Shown piece by piece: positions 25,227 to 34,323 of a DNA stretch of 64,000 nucleotides; within the stretch, counting starts at the first letter, position 1; the number at the start of each line of letters is the position of its first letter. The notes under the pieces were generated by a model. The model saw only the letters and a list, made by a program, of their open reading frames with translations. It was not told the DNA's origin and did no database searches. Position numbers and translations under genes: made by a program. This DNA comes from Rugosimonospora sp040255525 (lineage in GTDB: Bacteria; Actinomycetota; Actinomycetes; Mycobacteriales; Micromonosporaceae), in NCBI GenBank assembly GCA_040255525.1, contig JBDZVD010000006.1, forward strand, positions 65,580 through 129,579. Direction: 5' to 3'.

Positions 25227-26858
25227 GTGCCGGACACCGGTGGCGACCCTTCCCACCAGTCCGGCTCGGCGCGTCTGGCGCCGCGCGGCGACCCGGAACG
25301 GGCGGCCGCCGCCCTGGCCGCCGCTCTGTCCGAAGAGGACCTGGTCGGCCAGGTTCTCATGCCGTACGCGTACGGCAGCGAGGCCGGCACCGTGTCCGCC
25401 GCCTCGGCGGCCGGCAACCGCCGGCTGGCCGGCGTGGACACCCCGGCACAGCTGATCGAGCGGTACCGTCCCGCCGGCATGATCCTGGTCGGCTTCTCCG
25501 CCGGCGATCCCACCGCCGCGACCAACCCAACCACCAATGTGGACAGTCCGGAACAGGTACGGCGGTTGACCGCCGCGCTCCAGTCCGTCGCGTCCACGTT
25601 GCCGGCCCGGGTACCGCTGCTGATCGGTACGGATCAGGAGTACGGCACGGTGACCCGGATCAGGTCCGGCATCGTCCAGCTTCCCTCGGCGCTCGCTCTG
25701 GGCGCGGCCGCCGATCCCGAGCTGACCCGCCATGCCTGGACGGCCGCCGGGACCGAACTGGCGGCGCTCGGGCTCACCGTCGTGTTCGCGCCGGTCGCCG
25801 ACGTCATCCCGGACGGTTCCGGCGGCCCGATCGGGTCCCGTTCCTACGGTTCGGATCCGGCCGCCGTGTCGGTTCAGGTCGCCGCCGCCGTACGGGGCCT
25901 GCACGCGGCCGGGCTGGCCGCCACGCTCAAGCACTTTCCCGGCCACGGGCACACCGGCGCGGACAGCCACACCACTCTGCCGGTCCTCGCGCGAAGCCGG
26001 GCCGAACTCGACTCCGGCGACCTGCCGCCGTTTTCCGCCGGCATCGCGGCCGGTGCGGATCTGGTGATGTCCGGCCACCTCCAGGTGCCGGCGATCGATC
26101 CGCCTGTGCCCGCCACGTTCTCCGCCGCGGTAGTCACCGGTCTGCTGCGCGGGCGGCTCGGGTTCACCGGTGTGGCGATCACCGACGCGCTGCGGATGGC
26201 GCCCGCGCGGCGGTGGCCGCCGGGCGAGGCCGCGGTACGCGCCCTGCTGGCCGGCAACGACCTTCTCCTGCAACCGCACGATGTGGCGGCCACGAGGCGG
26301 GGGCTGCTGGACGGGTTGCGCTCCGGCCGGCTTCCCGGCGAACGGCTCGTCGAGGCGGTGACCCGGGTTCTCGCCCTGAAGCTCCGGCTGGCCGGCGGGC
26401 CCGAGCCGCCACCGATGTCCACGGTGGACAGCGCTGACCATCACGCCGTGGCACGGCAGGCGGCCGCGGCCGCGGTGACCGTCCTCAAAGGACGGTGCGG
26501 GGTAGCGCTCTCCCCCGGCCCGGTACGGGTCACCTCGTCGGCCGGCCGGGACCGGCAGCGTGCCTGGCTGACCGAGGCGTTGGTGGCCAACGGAGTGACC
26601 GTGGTGCAGTCCGGCGGTACGGTGGTGCACCTGGTCGGGTACGGGGACACCGAGCCCGACCTGTCGCGGGAGGCCGCCGTGACGGTCGGGATGGACCTGC
26701 CGTACCTGCTGGAGAAGGCGACCTCGGGCACTCTGGTCGCCACCTACTCCTCGTCCCGTGCGTCCATGGAGGCGTTGGGCGCGGTACTGGTCGGACGGGC
26801 CGGTGCGCCCGGACGCTGCCCGGTACGGCTGTCGGAGCTACCCCGGTCCGCGTGCTGA
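25227..26858 (+). CDS. GH3 beta-N-acetylhexosaminidase-like (NagZ type)
   Basis: 543 residues from a GTG. The TIM-barrel domain contains LIGTDQEYGTVTR, VFAPVADV, the catalytic His loop KHFPGHGHTGADSHTTLP near 235 and VAITDALRM near 318, in which the Asp is the expected nucleophile. NagZ-type GH3 enzymes cleave beta-1,4 GlcNAc from anhydromuropeptides or wall fragments. No signal peptide is present. A C-terminal domain of about 130 residues follows the barrel. The N-terminus (about residues 11-23) is encoded by a copy of the 54-bp repeat (SGSARLAPRGDP), so the native start may be downstream or the element was inserted in frame. The gene lies 13 bp after DUF3145. Confidence 0.87.
   Translation: MPDTGGDPSHQSGSARLAPRGDPERAAAALAAALSEEDLVGQVLMPYAYGSEAGTVSAASAAGNRRLAGVDTPAQLIERYRPAGMILVGFSAGDPTAATNPTTNVDSPEQVRRLTAALQSVASTLPARVPLLIGTDQEYGTVTRIRSGIVQLPSALALGAAADPELTRHAWTAAGTELAALGLTVVFAPVADVIPDGSGGPIGSRSYGSDPAAVSVQVAAAVRGLHAAGLAATLKHFPGHGHTGADSHTTLPVLARSRAELDSGDLPPFSAGIAAGADLVMSGHLQVPAIDPPVPATFSAAVVTGLLRGRLGFTGVAITDALRMAPARRWPPGEAAVRALLAGNDLLLQPHDVAATRRGLLDGLRSGRLPGERLVEAVTRVLALKLRLAGGPEPPPMSTVDSADHHAVARQAAAAAVTVLKGRCGVALSPGPVRVTSSAGRDRQRAWLTEALVANGVTVVQSGGTVVHLVGYGDTEPDLSREAAVTVGMDLPYLLEKATSGTLVATYSSSRASMEALGAVLVGRAGAPGRCPVRLSELPRSAC
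25256..25296. repeat. Single copy of the 54-bp repeat inside GH3
   Basis: Hairpin CGGCGCGTCTGGCGCCG at 25267-25283, preceded by CCAGTCCGGCT and followed by CGCGGCGACCCGG, the same order as in the array at 22.8-23.1 kb. It is read as SGSARLAPRGDP in the GH3 protein. Confidence 0.85.
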
Positions 26859-26874
26859 GGCGACGCGGAGCCTG

Positions 26875-28314
26875 TCAGAGCGGGATGTTGCCGTGCGCGC
26901 CCCGGGCGGCCGGCGCACCGGCCAGCGCCTCGGCGATCCGGCGCCGGGTGCCGGTCGGTTCGATGACGTCGTCGATCACACCGATCTCCAGCGCCCGGTG
27001 CACCCCACCGGCGTTGTGGGTCTGCTCGTCGACCAGTCGCGCGCGCAGCGCCTCCCGCTCGTCGACGGGGGTGGCCGCGAGCCGTTTGCGGTGCAGGATG
27101 TTGACCGCCGCCGCGGCACCCATCACCGCCACTTCGGCGTCCGGCCAGGCGTACACCGCGGTCGCACCCAGGGATCGGGAGTTCATCGCGATGTAGGCGC
27201 CGCCGTACGCCTTGCGGGTCACCAGCGTCACCCGCGGTACCACCGCCTCGGCGAACGCGTGCAGCAGCTTGGCGCCGCGGCGCACCACGCCGTCCCACTC
27301 CTGGCCGACACCGGGCAGGTACCCCGGTACGTCGACCACGACGATCAGCGGTACGCCGAGCGAGTCGCACATCCGCACGAACCGCGCCGCCTTCTCCGCC
27401 GATGCCGCGTCCAGGCAGCCGCCCAGCCGCAGCGGATTGTTGGCGACGACGCCGACCGTACGCCCGGCGAACCGGCCGAGCGTGGTGACGACGTTCGGCG
27501 CCCAGCGGGCGTGCAGTTCCACCGGGCCGGCGTGACCCTCGCGCGGCGGGTCGAGCAGCGCGCCGATCAGCGGCTTGACGTCGTACGCGCGGTTCGCCTC
27601 GGCCGGCATCAACGACGACAGGTCGGCCCCCTCGGCACCGGCGGCAACGTCGGCCGGGGACAGCCGCCCCTGGCGGCCGAACAGCCCGGCGACCTCGCGC
27701 GCGGTACGCAGGGCCTCGTCGTCGTCCTTCGTGGTCACGTGCACCACACCGGACCGCCGCCCGTGCGGCTCCGGTCCACCGAGGCGCTCCATGTCCACCC
27801 GCTCACCGGTGACGCTGCGGACGATCTCCGGCCCGGTCACGAAGATCCGGCCGGTGCCGCTCATCACGACGACGTCGGTCAACGCCGGCCCGTACGCGGC
27901 GCCGCCGGCCGCGGGCCCGAGTACCACGGAGATCTGTGGTACCCGGCCGGAGGCCCGCACCATGGCGGCGAACACCTGGCCGATGCCGTCCAGCGCGACC
28001 ACGCCCTCGTCGAGCCGGGCGCCGCCGGAGTGCCACAGACCCACCACCGGTACCCGTTCCCGGACCGCTGCGTCGATGGCGTCGACGATGTGCCGGCAGC
28101 CCTCGCTCCCCAGGGCGCCACCCATCCGGGTGCCGTCCGTGACGTACGCGAGGACCCGGCCGCCGTCGATCTCGCCGCGCGCGGCGAGCGCGCCCGATCC
28201 GTCCGGTGACGTCAGCAGCCGCAGCGTTCCGCGGTCGAACAGCGCCCGGAGCCGGGCCTCCGGGTCACGACCGTCCATGGTGGACTGTTCATTCGCTGCC
28301 GTCCTGGCGGTCAC
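26875..28314 (-). CDS. accD: Acyl-CoA carboxylase carboxyltransferase beta subunit (AccD6-like)
   Basis: 479 residues from the GTG at 28314 with GGGAGGGG upstream. Carboxyltransferase motifs are evident: YVTDGTRMGGALGSEGC, GLWHSGGARLDEGV, VLGPAAGGAAYGPALTD with the oxyanion Gly pair, and near the end KAYGGAYIAMNSRSLGA and YAWPDAEVAVMGA. The enzyme moves carboxyl from biotin to acetyl-CoA or propionyl-CoA, making malonyl-CoA or methylmalonyl-CoA, with a biotinylated alpha subunit encoded elsewhere. Its place at the end of fabD-fabH-acp-fabF matches accD6 of mycobacteria, which favours malonyl-CoA supply. About 24 bp separate it from fabF, and it is likely the last gene of this operon. Confidence 0.92.
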   Translation of the reverse strand: MTARTAANEQSTMDGRDPEARLRALFDRGTLRLLTSPDGSGALAARGEIDGGRVLAYVTDGTRMGGALGSEGCRHIVDAIDAAVRERVPVVGLWHSGGARLDEGVVALDGIGQVFAAMVRASGRVPQISVVLGPAAGGAAYGPALTDVVVMSGTGRIFVTGPEIVRSVTGERVDMERLGGPEPHGRRSGVVHVTTKDDDEALRTAREVAGLFGRQGRLSPADVAAGAEGADLSSLMPAEANRAYDVKPLIGALLDPPREGHAGPVELHARWAPNVVTTLGRFAGRTVGVVANNPLRLGGCLDAASAEKAARFVRMCDSLGVPLIVVVDVPGYLPGVGQEWDGVVRRGAKLLHAFAEAVVPRVTLVTRKAYGGAYIAMNSRSLGATAVYAWPDAEVAVMGAAAAVNILHRKRLAATPVDEREALRARLVDEQTHNAGGVHRALEIGVIDDVIEPTGTRRRIAEALAGAPAARGAHGNIPL

Positions 28315-28337
28315 GGCGTCCCCTCCCGGTCGCTCGG

Positions 28338-29564
28338 CTACGCCTTCGTGAAGACCAGCACGGCGTTGTGACCGCCGAATCCGAAGGCGTCGTTGAGCGC
28401 GGCCGGGATCGTGAGCGATCGGGCCTTGTGCGCCGCGACCTCGAGGTCCAGCGCGTCGTCCGGGTCGTCCAGGTTGATGGTCGGCGGCACCACGTCGTGA
28501 TGCACGGCGAGGATCGTCGCGATGGACTCCACCGCTCCGGCCGCACCCAGCAGGTGCCCGTGCATCGACTTGGTCGCGGTGACCACCGGCTGGGTGCCCA
28601 CCGCCTTGCGGAGCGCGTGGATCTCGGCCATGTCGCCGACCGGCGTCGAGGTGGCGTGCGCGTTGACGTGCATGATGTCGCTCGCCGAGACACCGGCGTC
28701 GCGCAGCGCCGCGGTCATCGCCCGGATGATGCCCCGGCCCTCGGGGTCGGGCTGGACGATGTCGTACCCGTCGGAGGTCAGCGCCGCACCGGCGAGCCGC
28801 GCGTACACCTTGGCCTTGCGCGCCGCGGCGTGGTCGGCACGCTCCAGGATGACCACCCCGGAGCCCTCGCCGAGCACGAATCCGTCCCGCCCCTTGTCGA
28901 ACGGGCGGGACGCGCGCTCCGGCTCGTCGTTGCGGGTGGACATCGCCCGCATCGAGGCGAAGCCGGCGATCGGCAGCGGGTGGATGACCGATTCGGTGCC
29001 ACCGGCCACCACCACGTCGGCCCGGCCGGACCGGATGATGTCCAGCCCCCAGGCGATCGACTCGGCACCCGTCGCGCAGGCGCTGGCCGGGGAGTGCACC
29101 CCGGCCTGGGCCTTGAGCTCGAGGCCCACCCACGCCGCCGGCCCGTTGGGCATCAGCATCGGCACGGTGTGCGGGCTGACCTTGCGGGGCCCGGACGCCT
29201 CCAGGATGTCGTCCTGGTCGAGCAGCGTGGTCGCGCCGCCGATACCGCTGCCGAGTACCACGGCCAGCCGCTGGGTGTCCAGGCCGGTACCGGCCAGGCC
29301 GGCGTCCTCCCACGCCTCCCGGGCGGCGATCAGCGCGGCCGCCTCGGAGCGGTCCAGCCGGCGCAGCTTGACCCGGTCGATCCGCTCGGAAGGGTCGACC
29401 TTCAGCTGCGCCGCGATCCGGACCGGCAGCTGCGCCGCCCACTCCTGCTGGAGCGCGGCCACCCCGGAACGGCCGGCGAGCATCGCTTCCCAGGTCGACG
29501 CGGCGTCCCCGCCCAGCGGGGTGGTCGCGCCGATCCCGGTCACCACGACGTCTGGCCTGGTCAC
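28338..29564 (-). CDS. fabF: Beta-ketoacyl-ACP synthase II
   Basis: 408 residues, GTG start with GGGGGTCGGGA just upstream. The nucleophile Cys lies in PASACATGAESIAWG near 165, the two catalytic His in VNAHATSTPVGD and KSMHGHLLGAAG, and GFGGHNAVLVF closes the protein. FabF elongates acyl-ACP with malonyl-ACP by decarboxylative condensation. It lies about 40 bp after the ACP gene in the same operon. A single KAS II is present, unlike mycobacteria with kasA and kasB. Confidence 0.96.
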   Translation of the reverse strand: MTRPDVVVTGIGATTPLGGDAASTWEAMLAGRSGVAALQQEWAAQLPVRIAAQLKVDPSERIDRVKLRRLDRSEAAALIAAREAWEDAGLAGTGLDTQRLAVVLGSGIGGATTLLDQDDILEASGPRKVSPHTVPMLMPNGPAAWVGLELKAQAGVHSPASACATGAESIAWGLDIIRSGRADVVVAGGTESVIHPLPIAGFASMRAMSTRNDEPERASRPFDKGRDGFVLGEGSGVVILERADHAAARKAKVYARLAGAALTSDGYDIVQPDPEGRGIIRAMTAALRDAGVSASDIMHVNAHATSTPVGDMAEIHALRKAVGTQPVVTATKSMHGHLLGAAGAVESIATILAVHHDVVPPTINLDDPDDALDLEVAAHKARSLTIPAALNDAFGFGGHNAVLVFTKA

Positions 29565-29604
29565 TCCCGACCCCCAGCGGTGTGCGGATTACGGACAGTC
29601 ATCG

Positions 29605-29850
29605 TCACGCAGAGGCTTTCTGGATGTAGGTCACCGCATCGCCCACGGTCTTGAGGTTCTGCACCTCGTCGTCCGGGATCTTCACGCTGAACTTCTCCTC
29701 GGCCGCGACAACGACCTCGACCATGGACAGCGAGTCGACATCCAGGTCGTCGGTGAACGACTTGTCCTCGGCGACGTCGTCCGGGTTCACGCCGGCGACC
29801 TCTTCGAGGATCTCGGACAGGCCGGCAGTGATCTCGTCACGGGTCGTCAT
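29605..29850 (-). CDS. acpP: Acyl carrier protein
   Basis: 81 residues from the ATG at 29850, the start that gives normal ACP length; an in-frame ATG at 29880 adds ten residues. The phosphopantetheine site is the Ser in DLDVDSLSMVEVVV, and the rest forms the usual acidic four-helix bundle (GLSEILEEVAGVNPDDV, EEKFSVKIPDDEV). It carries growing acyl chains between FabD, FabH and FabF, all encoded beside it. Confidence 0.95.
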   Translation of the reverse strand: MTTRDEITAGLSEILEEVAGVNPDDVAEDKSFTDDLDVDSLSMVEVVVAAEEKFSVKIPDDEVQNLKTVGDAVTYIQKASA

Positions 29851-29920
29851 GGGAGTTCCCTTCGTAGTGGGTTTGTTCATGGGATTGATGGGTTTACCGG
29901 GCCGGCGACCTCGCCGGTTG

Positions 29921-30898
29921 TCACGGGCAGCGGATGACCTGACCGGCGTAGGTGAGACCGCCGCCGAATCCGAACAGCAGTACCGGGGCGCCGGAGGGCA
30001 CCTCGCGCCGCTCGACCAGCTTCGACAGCGCGAGCGGCACGCTGGCCGCCGACGTGTTGCCGGACTCGATGATGTCCTTGGCCACCACCGCGTTCTCCAC
30101 GCCGAGCTTGCGGGCCAGCGGCTCGATGATGCGCAGGTTGGCCTGGTGCGGTACGAACGCGGCCAGGTCCTTCGGCGTGAGGCCGGCGGCCGCGCACGCC
30201 TTCTCGGCCAGGATCGGCAGCGACACGGTGGCCCAGCGGAACACGGTCTGGCCGCTCTGCTGGATGTACGGGCGCCAGCCCTCGATCGTGATGACGTCGC
30301 TCTTCTCCGGCGCCGAACCCCACAGCACCGGCCCGATGCCCGGCTCCTCGTCGTCGGCGACCGCGGTCACCACCGCCGCGCCGGCACCGTCGCCGAACAG
30401 CACGCAGGAGGACCGGTCGGTCCAGTCGGTCACGTCGGACAGCTTCTCGGCGCCGATGACCAGCGCGTTGGTGGCGGCACCGGCGCGGATCGCGTGGTCG
30501 ACGGTGGCCAGCGCGTACTCGTACCCGGAGCAGGCCGTGTTGATGTCGTACGCGGCCGGGGAGCCGATGCCCAGCTTGGCCGCCACCCGGGTGGCGACGT
30601 TCGGGCACCGGTCGACCGAGGAGCAGGTGGCGACGGCCACCAGGTCGATGTCGGCCGAAGAGAGCCCGGACGCGGCCAGCGCCTTGCCGGCCGCGGCGGT
30701 GGCCATGTCGGCGACCGTCTCGGTGTCGGCGATGCGCCGGGTGACGATGCCGACCCGGTCGCGGATCCACTCGTCGCTCGTGTCGACCATGCGGGCGAGG
30801 TCATCGTTGGTCAGTACGCGCGAGGGCTGGTAATGGCCCATTGCGATGATTTTCGAGCCGCGGGCCGGACCGGTGGGGCGGCTATGGTCTGCGGTCAT
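29921..30898 (-). CDS. fabH: Beta-ketoacyl-ACP synthase III
   Basis: 325 residues. The catalytic triad is visible: Cys in DINTACSGYEYAL near 116, His in AFVPHQANLRI near 250 and Asn in IESGNTSAASVPLAL near 280. FabH starts chains by condensing an acyl-CoA primer with malonyl-ACP, and in actinobacteria often accepts branched primers. Its ATG overlaps the TGA of fabD in ATGA, indicating translational coupling. Confidence 0.96.
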   Translation of the reverse strand: MTADHSRPTGPARGSKIIAMGHYQPSRVLTNDDLARMVDTSDEWIRDRVGIVTRRIADTETVADMATAAAGKALAASGLSSADIDLVAVATCSSVDRCPNVATRVAAKLGIGSPAAYDINTACSGYEYALATVDHAIRAGAATNALVIGAEKLSDVTDWTDRSSCVLFGDGAGAAVVTAVADDEEPGIGPVLWGSAPEKSDVITIEGWRPYIQQSGQTVFRWATVSLPILAEKACAAAGLTPKDLAAFVPHQANLRIIEPLARKLGVENAVVAKDIIESGNTSAASVPLALSKLVERREVPSGAPVLLFGFGGGLTYAGQVIRCP

Positions 30899-32058
30899 GC
30901 GAGGTGTCCTCCGATGCGGGCGAGCGGCTGACCCGGCGCGACCGGGTCATCGTGGTGAGCGAGCCATTCGGTGAGCACGCCCGAATCGTGCGCGGTCACC
31001 TCGACCGGACCCTGGCGGGTGCCGATGTGACCGATGAGCTGGCCGGACCGTACGTCGGCCCCCTCCGGCAGGCTCGGCTCGGGCAGGAAGTTGCCCGCGG
31101 CGCCGGCGACCACGACCCGGAACTGCGGCGTGGGCTCCGCACTGGGCGCCACGCCGTGGCGGGCGATGAGGTCGCGGGCGGCGGGCAGGTCGGCCGGGGT
31201 CTCGATCCTGACGATCTCGACTCCGGGCAGCGCCCGCTTGACCAGGCCGGCGAGGGTACCGGACGGGGGAAGCTCGATCACCGCGGTCACGCCGAGGTCC
31301 GCCATGGTCTGCATGCACTGGTCCCACCGGACCCCCGCGACGACCTGGCGGATCAATCGCTGCACCAGCTCGGGACCGGTGGTCACGGCGGTGCCGTCCA
31401 GGTTCGACAGCAGGATCTTGTGCGGATCGCCGGGCGCGATCCCACCGGCGACGGCGGCCAGTTCCCGCTCGGCCGGAGCCATGTACGGGGTGTGGAATGC
31501 GCCGGCCACTCGCAGGGGCCGTACCCGTGCCCCGACCGGGGGCGTCGCCACCAGCTTGTCCAGGGCCTCGATGGCTCCCGCGGCGACGATCTGGCCCGCG
31601 CCGTTGCGGTTGGCCGGGTGCAGCCCGGCGCCCTTGATGCCGGCCACCACCTCGTCCGGGTCGCCACCCAGGACCGCGGCCATTCCGGTCGGCTCCAGCG
31701 CGCAGGCGGCGGCCATCGCCCGCCCGCGCACGCCGGCCAGGGCCACCGCCGCCTCCGGGGTCAGCACCCCGGCCAGCGCGGCCGCGCCCAACTCGCCCAC
31801 GCTGTGGCCGGCGACCAGGGCGACGTCGTGCATCGGCAGGTGCTCGGCGGCCAGCAGCGCGGCCGCGACCAGCAGGGGCTGGGTCTTGGCGGTGTCGGTG
31901 ATCTCCGCGGCCTCGGCCTCGGTGCCGAGGTGACGAAGGTCGATCCCGCTGAGCGCCGACCACCAGCGCAGCCGGCCCTCGGTGCCGGGCAGGTCCAGCC
32001 ACGGGCCGAGGAAGCCAGGCTTCTGGGAACCCTGGCCGGGAGCGAGTACGGCAAGCAC
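30895..32058 (-). CDS. fabD: Malonyl-CoA:ACP transacylase with C-terminal biotinyl/lipoyl-like domain
   Basis: 387 residues. The FabD core (about 1-300) has LAPGQGSQKPGFL at the N-terminus and the nucleophile motif VAGHSVGELGAAAL near 87, with catalytic His in GAFHTPYM. Beyond the usual FabD end an additional segment of about 80 residues (about 305-387) reads FLPEPSLPEGADVRSGQLIG, then HDSGVLTEWLAHHDDPVAPG and QPLARIG, the hammerhead pattern of biotinyl/lipoyl carrier domains. The lysine-bearing turn (normally MKM or DKA) is replaced by RQGPVEV, so it is unlikely to be biotinylated or lipoylated. The 3' end overlaps fabH by four bases. Promoter region 32059-32205. Confidence 0.93.
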   Translation of the reverse strand: MLAVLAPGQGSQKPGFLGPWLDLPGTEGRLRWWSALSGIDLRHLGTEAEAAEITDTAKTQPLLVAAALLAAEHLPMHDVALVAGHSVGELGAAALAGVLTPEAAVALAGVRGRAMAAACALEPTGMAAVLGGDPDEVVAGIKGAGLHPANRNGAGQIVAAGAIEALDKLVATPPVGARVRPLRVAGAFHTPYMAPAERELAAVAGGIAPGDPHKILLSNLDGTAVTTGPELVQRLIRQVVAGVRWDQCMQTMADLGVTAVIELPPSGTLAGLVKRALPGVEIVRIETPADLPAARDLIARHGVAPSAEPTPQFRVVVAGAAGNFLPEPSLPEGADVRSGQLIGHIGTRQGPVEVTAHDSGVLTEWLAHHDDPVAPGQPLARIGGHLA

Positions 32059-32205
32059 GTATCTGACTGTCCCGGATGTCGGTACGTAGCGCTCGGGCGC
32101 GAGGCACTAAACCCGACCAATAGTTTTGTTGGGTTCCGCCAATAGACGATCAACCGGTGTGGCTACTGTTACCAAGAGTGGTTACTGTTGTGCCGCGCGT
32201 CACAT

Positions 32206-33375
32206 TCATCCGGCCGTGTTGGCGGACGGGTCCAACCGGCCGATCGCCAGCGCGACGCGCAGGGCGAACGAGTCCCGGGCCGACAGCGGGGCCAACCCGG
32301 TCGTGTCGGCGACCCTCCGCAGCCGGTACCGGACGGTGTTCGGGTGGACGAACAGGGTACGGGCGGCGCTCTCCAGGACGCCGCCGGCGGCGAAGAACGC
32401 GTCCAGCGTCTCCAGCAGTTCGCCGGAGCGGGCCAGCGTAGCGAACACCTCCTGGCGGAGGATCCGGCGCGCGTCCGTGTCACCGGCCAGCGCCCGTTCC
32501 GGCAGCAGGTCGGCCGCCGCCACCGGGCGGGGGGCGGCCGGCCAGGCCGGGGCGGCGCGGTACCCGGCCAGGGCGGCCCGGGCCGACTCGGTGGCCTCGT
32601 CCAGGCTCGGTACCGGCTGCCCCACCACGACCGGCCCTTCCCCGAAGCCGACCAGCAACCGTTCGGCGACGGCGATCGGGTCGGCCGCGCCGCCGAGCAC
32701 CACCACCAACCGGTCGCCGTGCACGCCGCTGATCACCTCGACACCGATCCGCCGTGCGGCGCGGTACAGCGCGTGCACCACGGCGGACGTCTCGCCACCG
32801 GGGGAGCGGCCGACCGCGACCGCGACCGGTGGCGCCTCGGTCCAGCCCAGAGCGGCGGCGCGGCTGGCCAGCACGTCCGAGGAGTCGCCGCGGACCAGCG
32901 CGTCGACCAGCAGCGCCTGCAACCGGGCGTCCCAGGCGCCCCTGGTCTCGGCCGCCCGCGCGTAGACCCGGGCGGCGGCGAACGCGATCTCCCGGGAGAA
33001 CCTGAGTACCGCCTCCCGCAGGGCGTCCTCCTCGCCGGGGGCGGCCAGGTGCGGCACCTGCTCCTCGACGACGTCGATGGTCACCTTGATCAACTGTACC
33101 GTCTGCTGGAGGTTCAGCGAGCGGGCCAGCGCCCGGGGGGCCGCGTCGAAGACCTCGTCGGAGACCTCCTGCGAGGTTCCCGAATGGGTCAGCCACTCCA
33201 CCAGCGAGCGCACCCCGGCCTGGGCCACCAGCATCACCCAGGCCCGCTGGTCGGCCGGCAGCTCCCGGAACCAGGGCAGCACGTCCTCCATCCGGGACAC
33301 GCTCGCCGTCGCCAGCGCGCCGGCCGATCGTTCGATCTGGCGGAGGGTCGCGGCCAGCTCGTCAGGGGGTGCCAT
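32206..33375 (-). CDS. fasR: PucR-type transcriptional regulator, FasR-like
   Basis: 389 residues. The C-terminal PucR helix-turn-helix is FFAAGGVLESAARTLFVHPN then TVRYRLRRVADTTGL (about 330-370). The N-terminal region (about 1-165) is helical, with EELP-like ligand-binding features (PWFRELPADQRAWVMLVAQA), and a GGDEF-like central domain typical of CdaR/PucR proteins lies between. In actinobacteria FasR sits next to fabD and activates the fatty acid synthesis operon in response to acyl-CoA. Location and architecture support that here. 147 bp separate it from fabD, so a binding site there is plausible. Confidence 0.88.
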   Translation of the reverse strand: MAPPDELAATLRQIERSAGALATASVSRMEDVLPWFRELPADQRAWVMLVAQAGVRSLVEWLTHSGTSQEVSDEVFDAAPRALARSLNLQQTVQLIKVTIDVVEEQVPHLAAPGEEDALREAVLRFSREIAFAAARVYARAAETRGAWDARLQALLVDALVRGDSSDVLASRAAALGWTEAPPVAVAVGRSPGGETSAVVHALYRAARRIGVEVISGVHGDRLVVVLGGAADPIAVAERLLVGFGEGPVVVGQPVPSLDEATESARAALAGYRAAPAWPAAPRPVAAADLLPERALAGDTDARRILRQEVFATLARSGELLETLDAFFAAGGVLESAARTLFVHPNTVRYRLRRVADTTGLAPLSARDSFALRVALAIGRLDPSANTAG

Positions 33376-33474
33376 GGGGCCAGCCTAGGCGGACGCCTGA
33401 ACCGGCCCTCACCAGCGGCGCACCGGGCGGCCTTCCGGAGCCCTCCGTGGCGGTCCGGTCGGCGCTCGCGACCC

Positions 33475-34185
33475 TCAGCGGCGGGCGTAGCCGCGGCTGT
33501 GCCAGGCGGCGGCGAACAGCAGGAGCAGGACGACGAACGGGGTGGCCAGCCACAGCAGCAGGGTGCGACCCTGGTCGTGGAGCGTCTCGCCGAGGCCGAA
33601 GGCGTTCGCCTCGCTGGTCGCCTGAGCCGGCGCGAAACCGCCGGGGTCCTCGATGATCATCTCCTGTACGGCACCGCTGGCGCCCGGGTGGGGTAGCGGC
33701 ACCCCGGCAGCCATCAGCGCGTCCGGCATGGCGACCGAGGCGTAGAACCAGGCCTCCCGCGTCGACCCCGTCGGCTGGGCCGCCGGCCGGTGCGCCCGGG
33801 GCCCGCCGGATGCCTGCGGGTACAGCTCGTACAGCTGGGAGGCGGCGTTGTTGACGTAGACCGTCAGGGTGTACTTCGGGCCGAGCTTGGACGGGTCCGG
33901 GTTGATCGGATCACCCGCCTGCCCGGCCATCCAGCCGACCTGTCTCATGAGCAGGTTGAACAGGCCCTGCTGCCTGGACGCGTGCACCGAGATCGGCTTG
34001 TTCAGTCCGGTGCCGCCGATGGTCAGCGAGTTGGGCTGGTCGGCCGCCCAGGCGACGGCGGGCCGGCCGGCACCGATCGCGATCGCGGTCAGGACGGCCG
34101 CCACACCCGTGACGAGCAGCCGCAATGCCCATGACTGCCGAACCCGCCCGGAACGATCGAGGCGGGCAACCCCAGAGCGCGTCAC
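33475..34185 (-). CDS. Exported, membrane-tethered protein of unknown function
   Basis: 236 residues. A signal peptide or anchor spans about residues 20-47 (ALRLLVTGVAAVLTAIAIGA with AWAA before ADQPN). A soluble portion (48-195) contains LTIGGTGLNKPISVHASRQQ, YTLTVYVNNAASQLYELYPQ and TREAWFYASVAMPD. A C-terminal membrane helix (LLLWLATPFVVLLLLFAAAW) precedes a short basic tail. The topology implies an extracytoplasmic domain held by its C-terminus. I do not recognise the family. Confidence 0.72.
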   Translation of the reverse strand: MTRSGVARLDRSGRVRQSWALRLLVTGVAAVLTAIAIGAGRPAVAWAADQPNSLTIGGTGLNKPISVHASRQQGLFNLLMRQVGWMAGQAGDPINPDPSKLGPKYTLTVYVNNAASQLYELYPQASGGPRAHRPAAQPTGSTREAWFYASVAMPDALMAAGVPLPHPGASGAVQEMIIEDPGGFAPAQATSEANAFGLGETLHDQGRTLLLWLATPFVVLLLLFAAAWHSRGYARR

Positions 34186-34323
34186 CGCGACTCCTCCCCG
34201 TGCGTGAGGGGTACGCCCCGTTGGAGGTGCTCATTGTGAGTGTGCCGATCGCCGAACGACTTGACGAGCGGCGTTGTCTAGATGATCCGATAACTTATCC
34301 GATCCCGCTGTCCCGTGGATCAC

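Noticed and set aside
30895..31145. Biotinylation or lipoylation site in FabD
   Set aside because: The position of the modified lysine is occupied by RQGPVEV, with no Lys in the domain.
24700..33400. Type II polyketide cluster
   Set aside because: fabD-fabH-acp-fabF-accD with a FasR-like regulator fits primary fatty acid synthesis; there is no chain-length factor, cyclase or ketoreductase.
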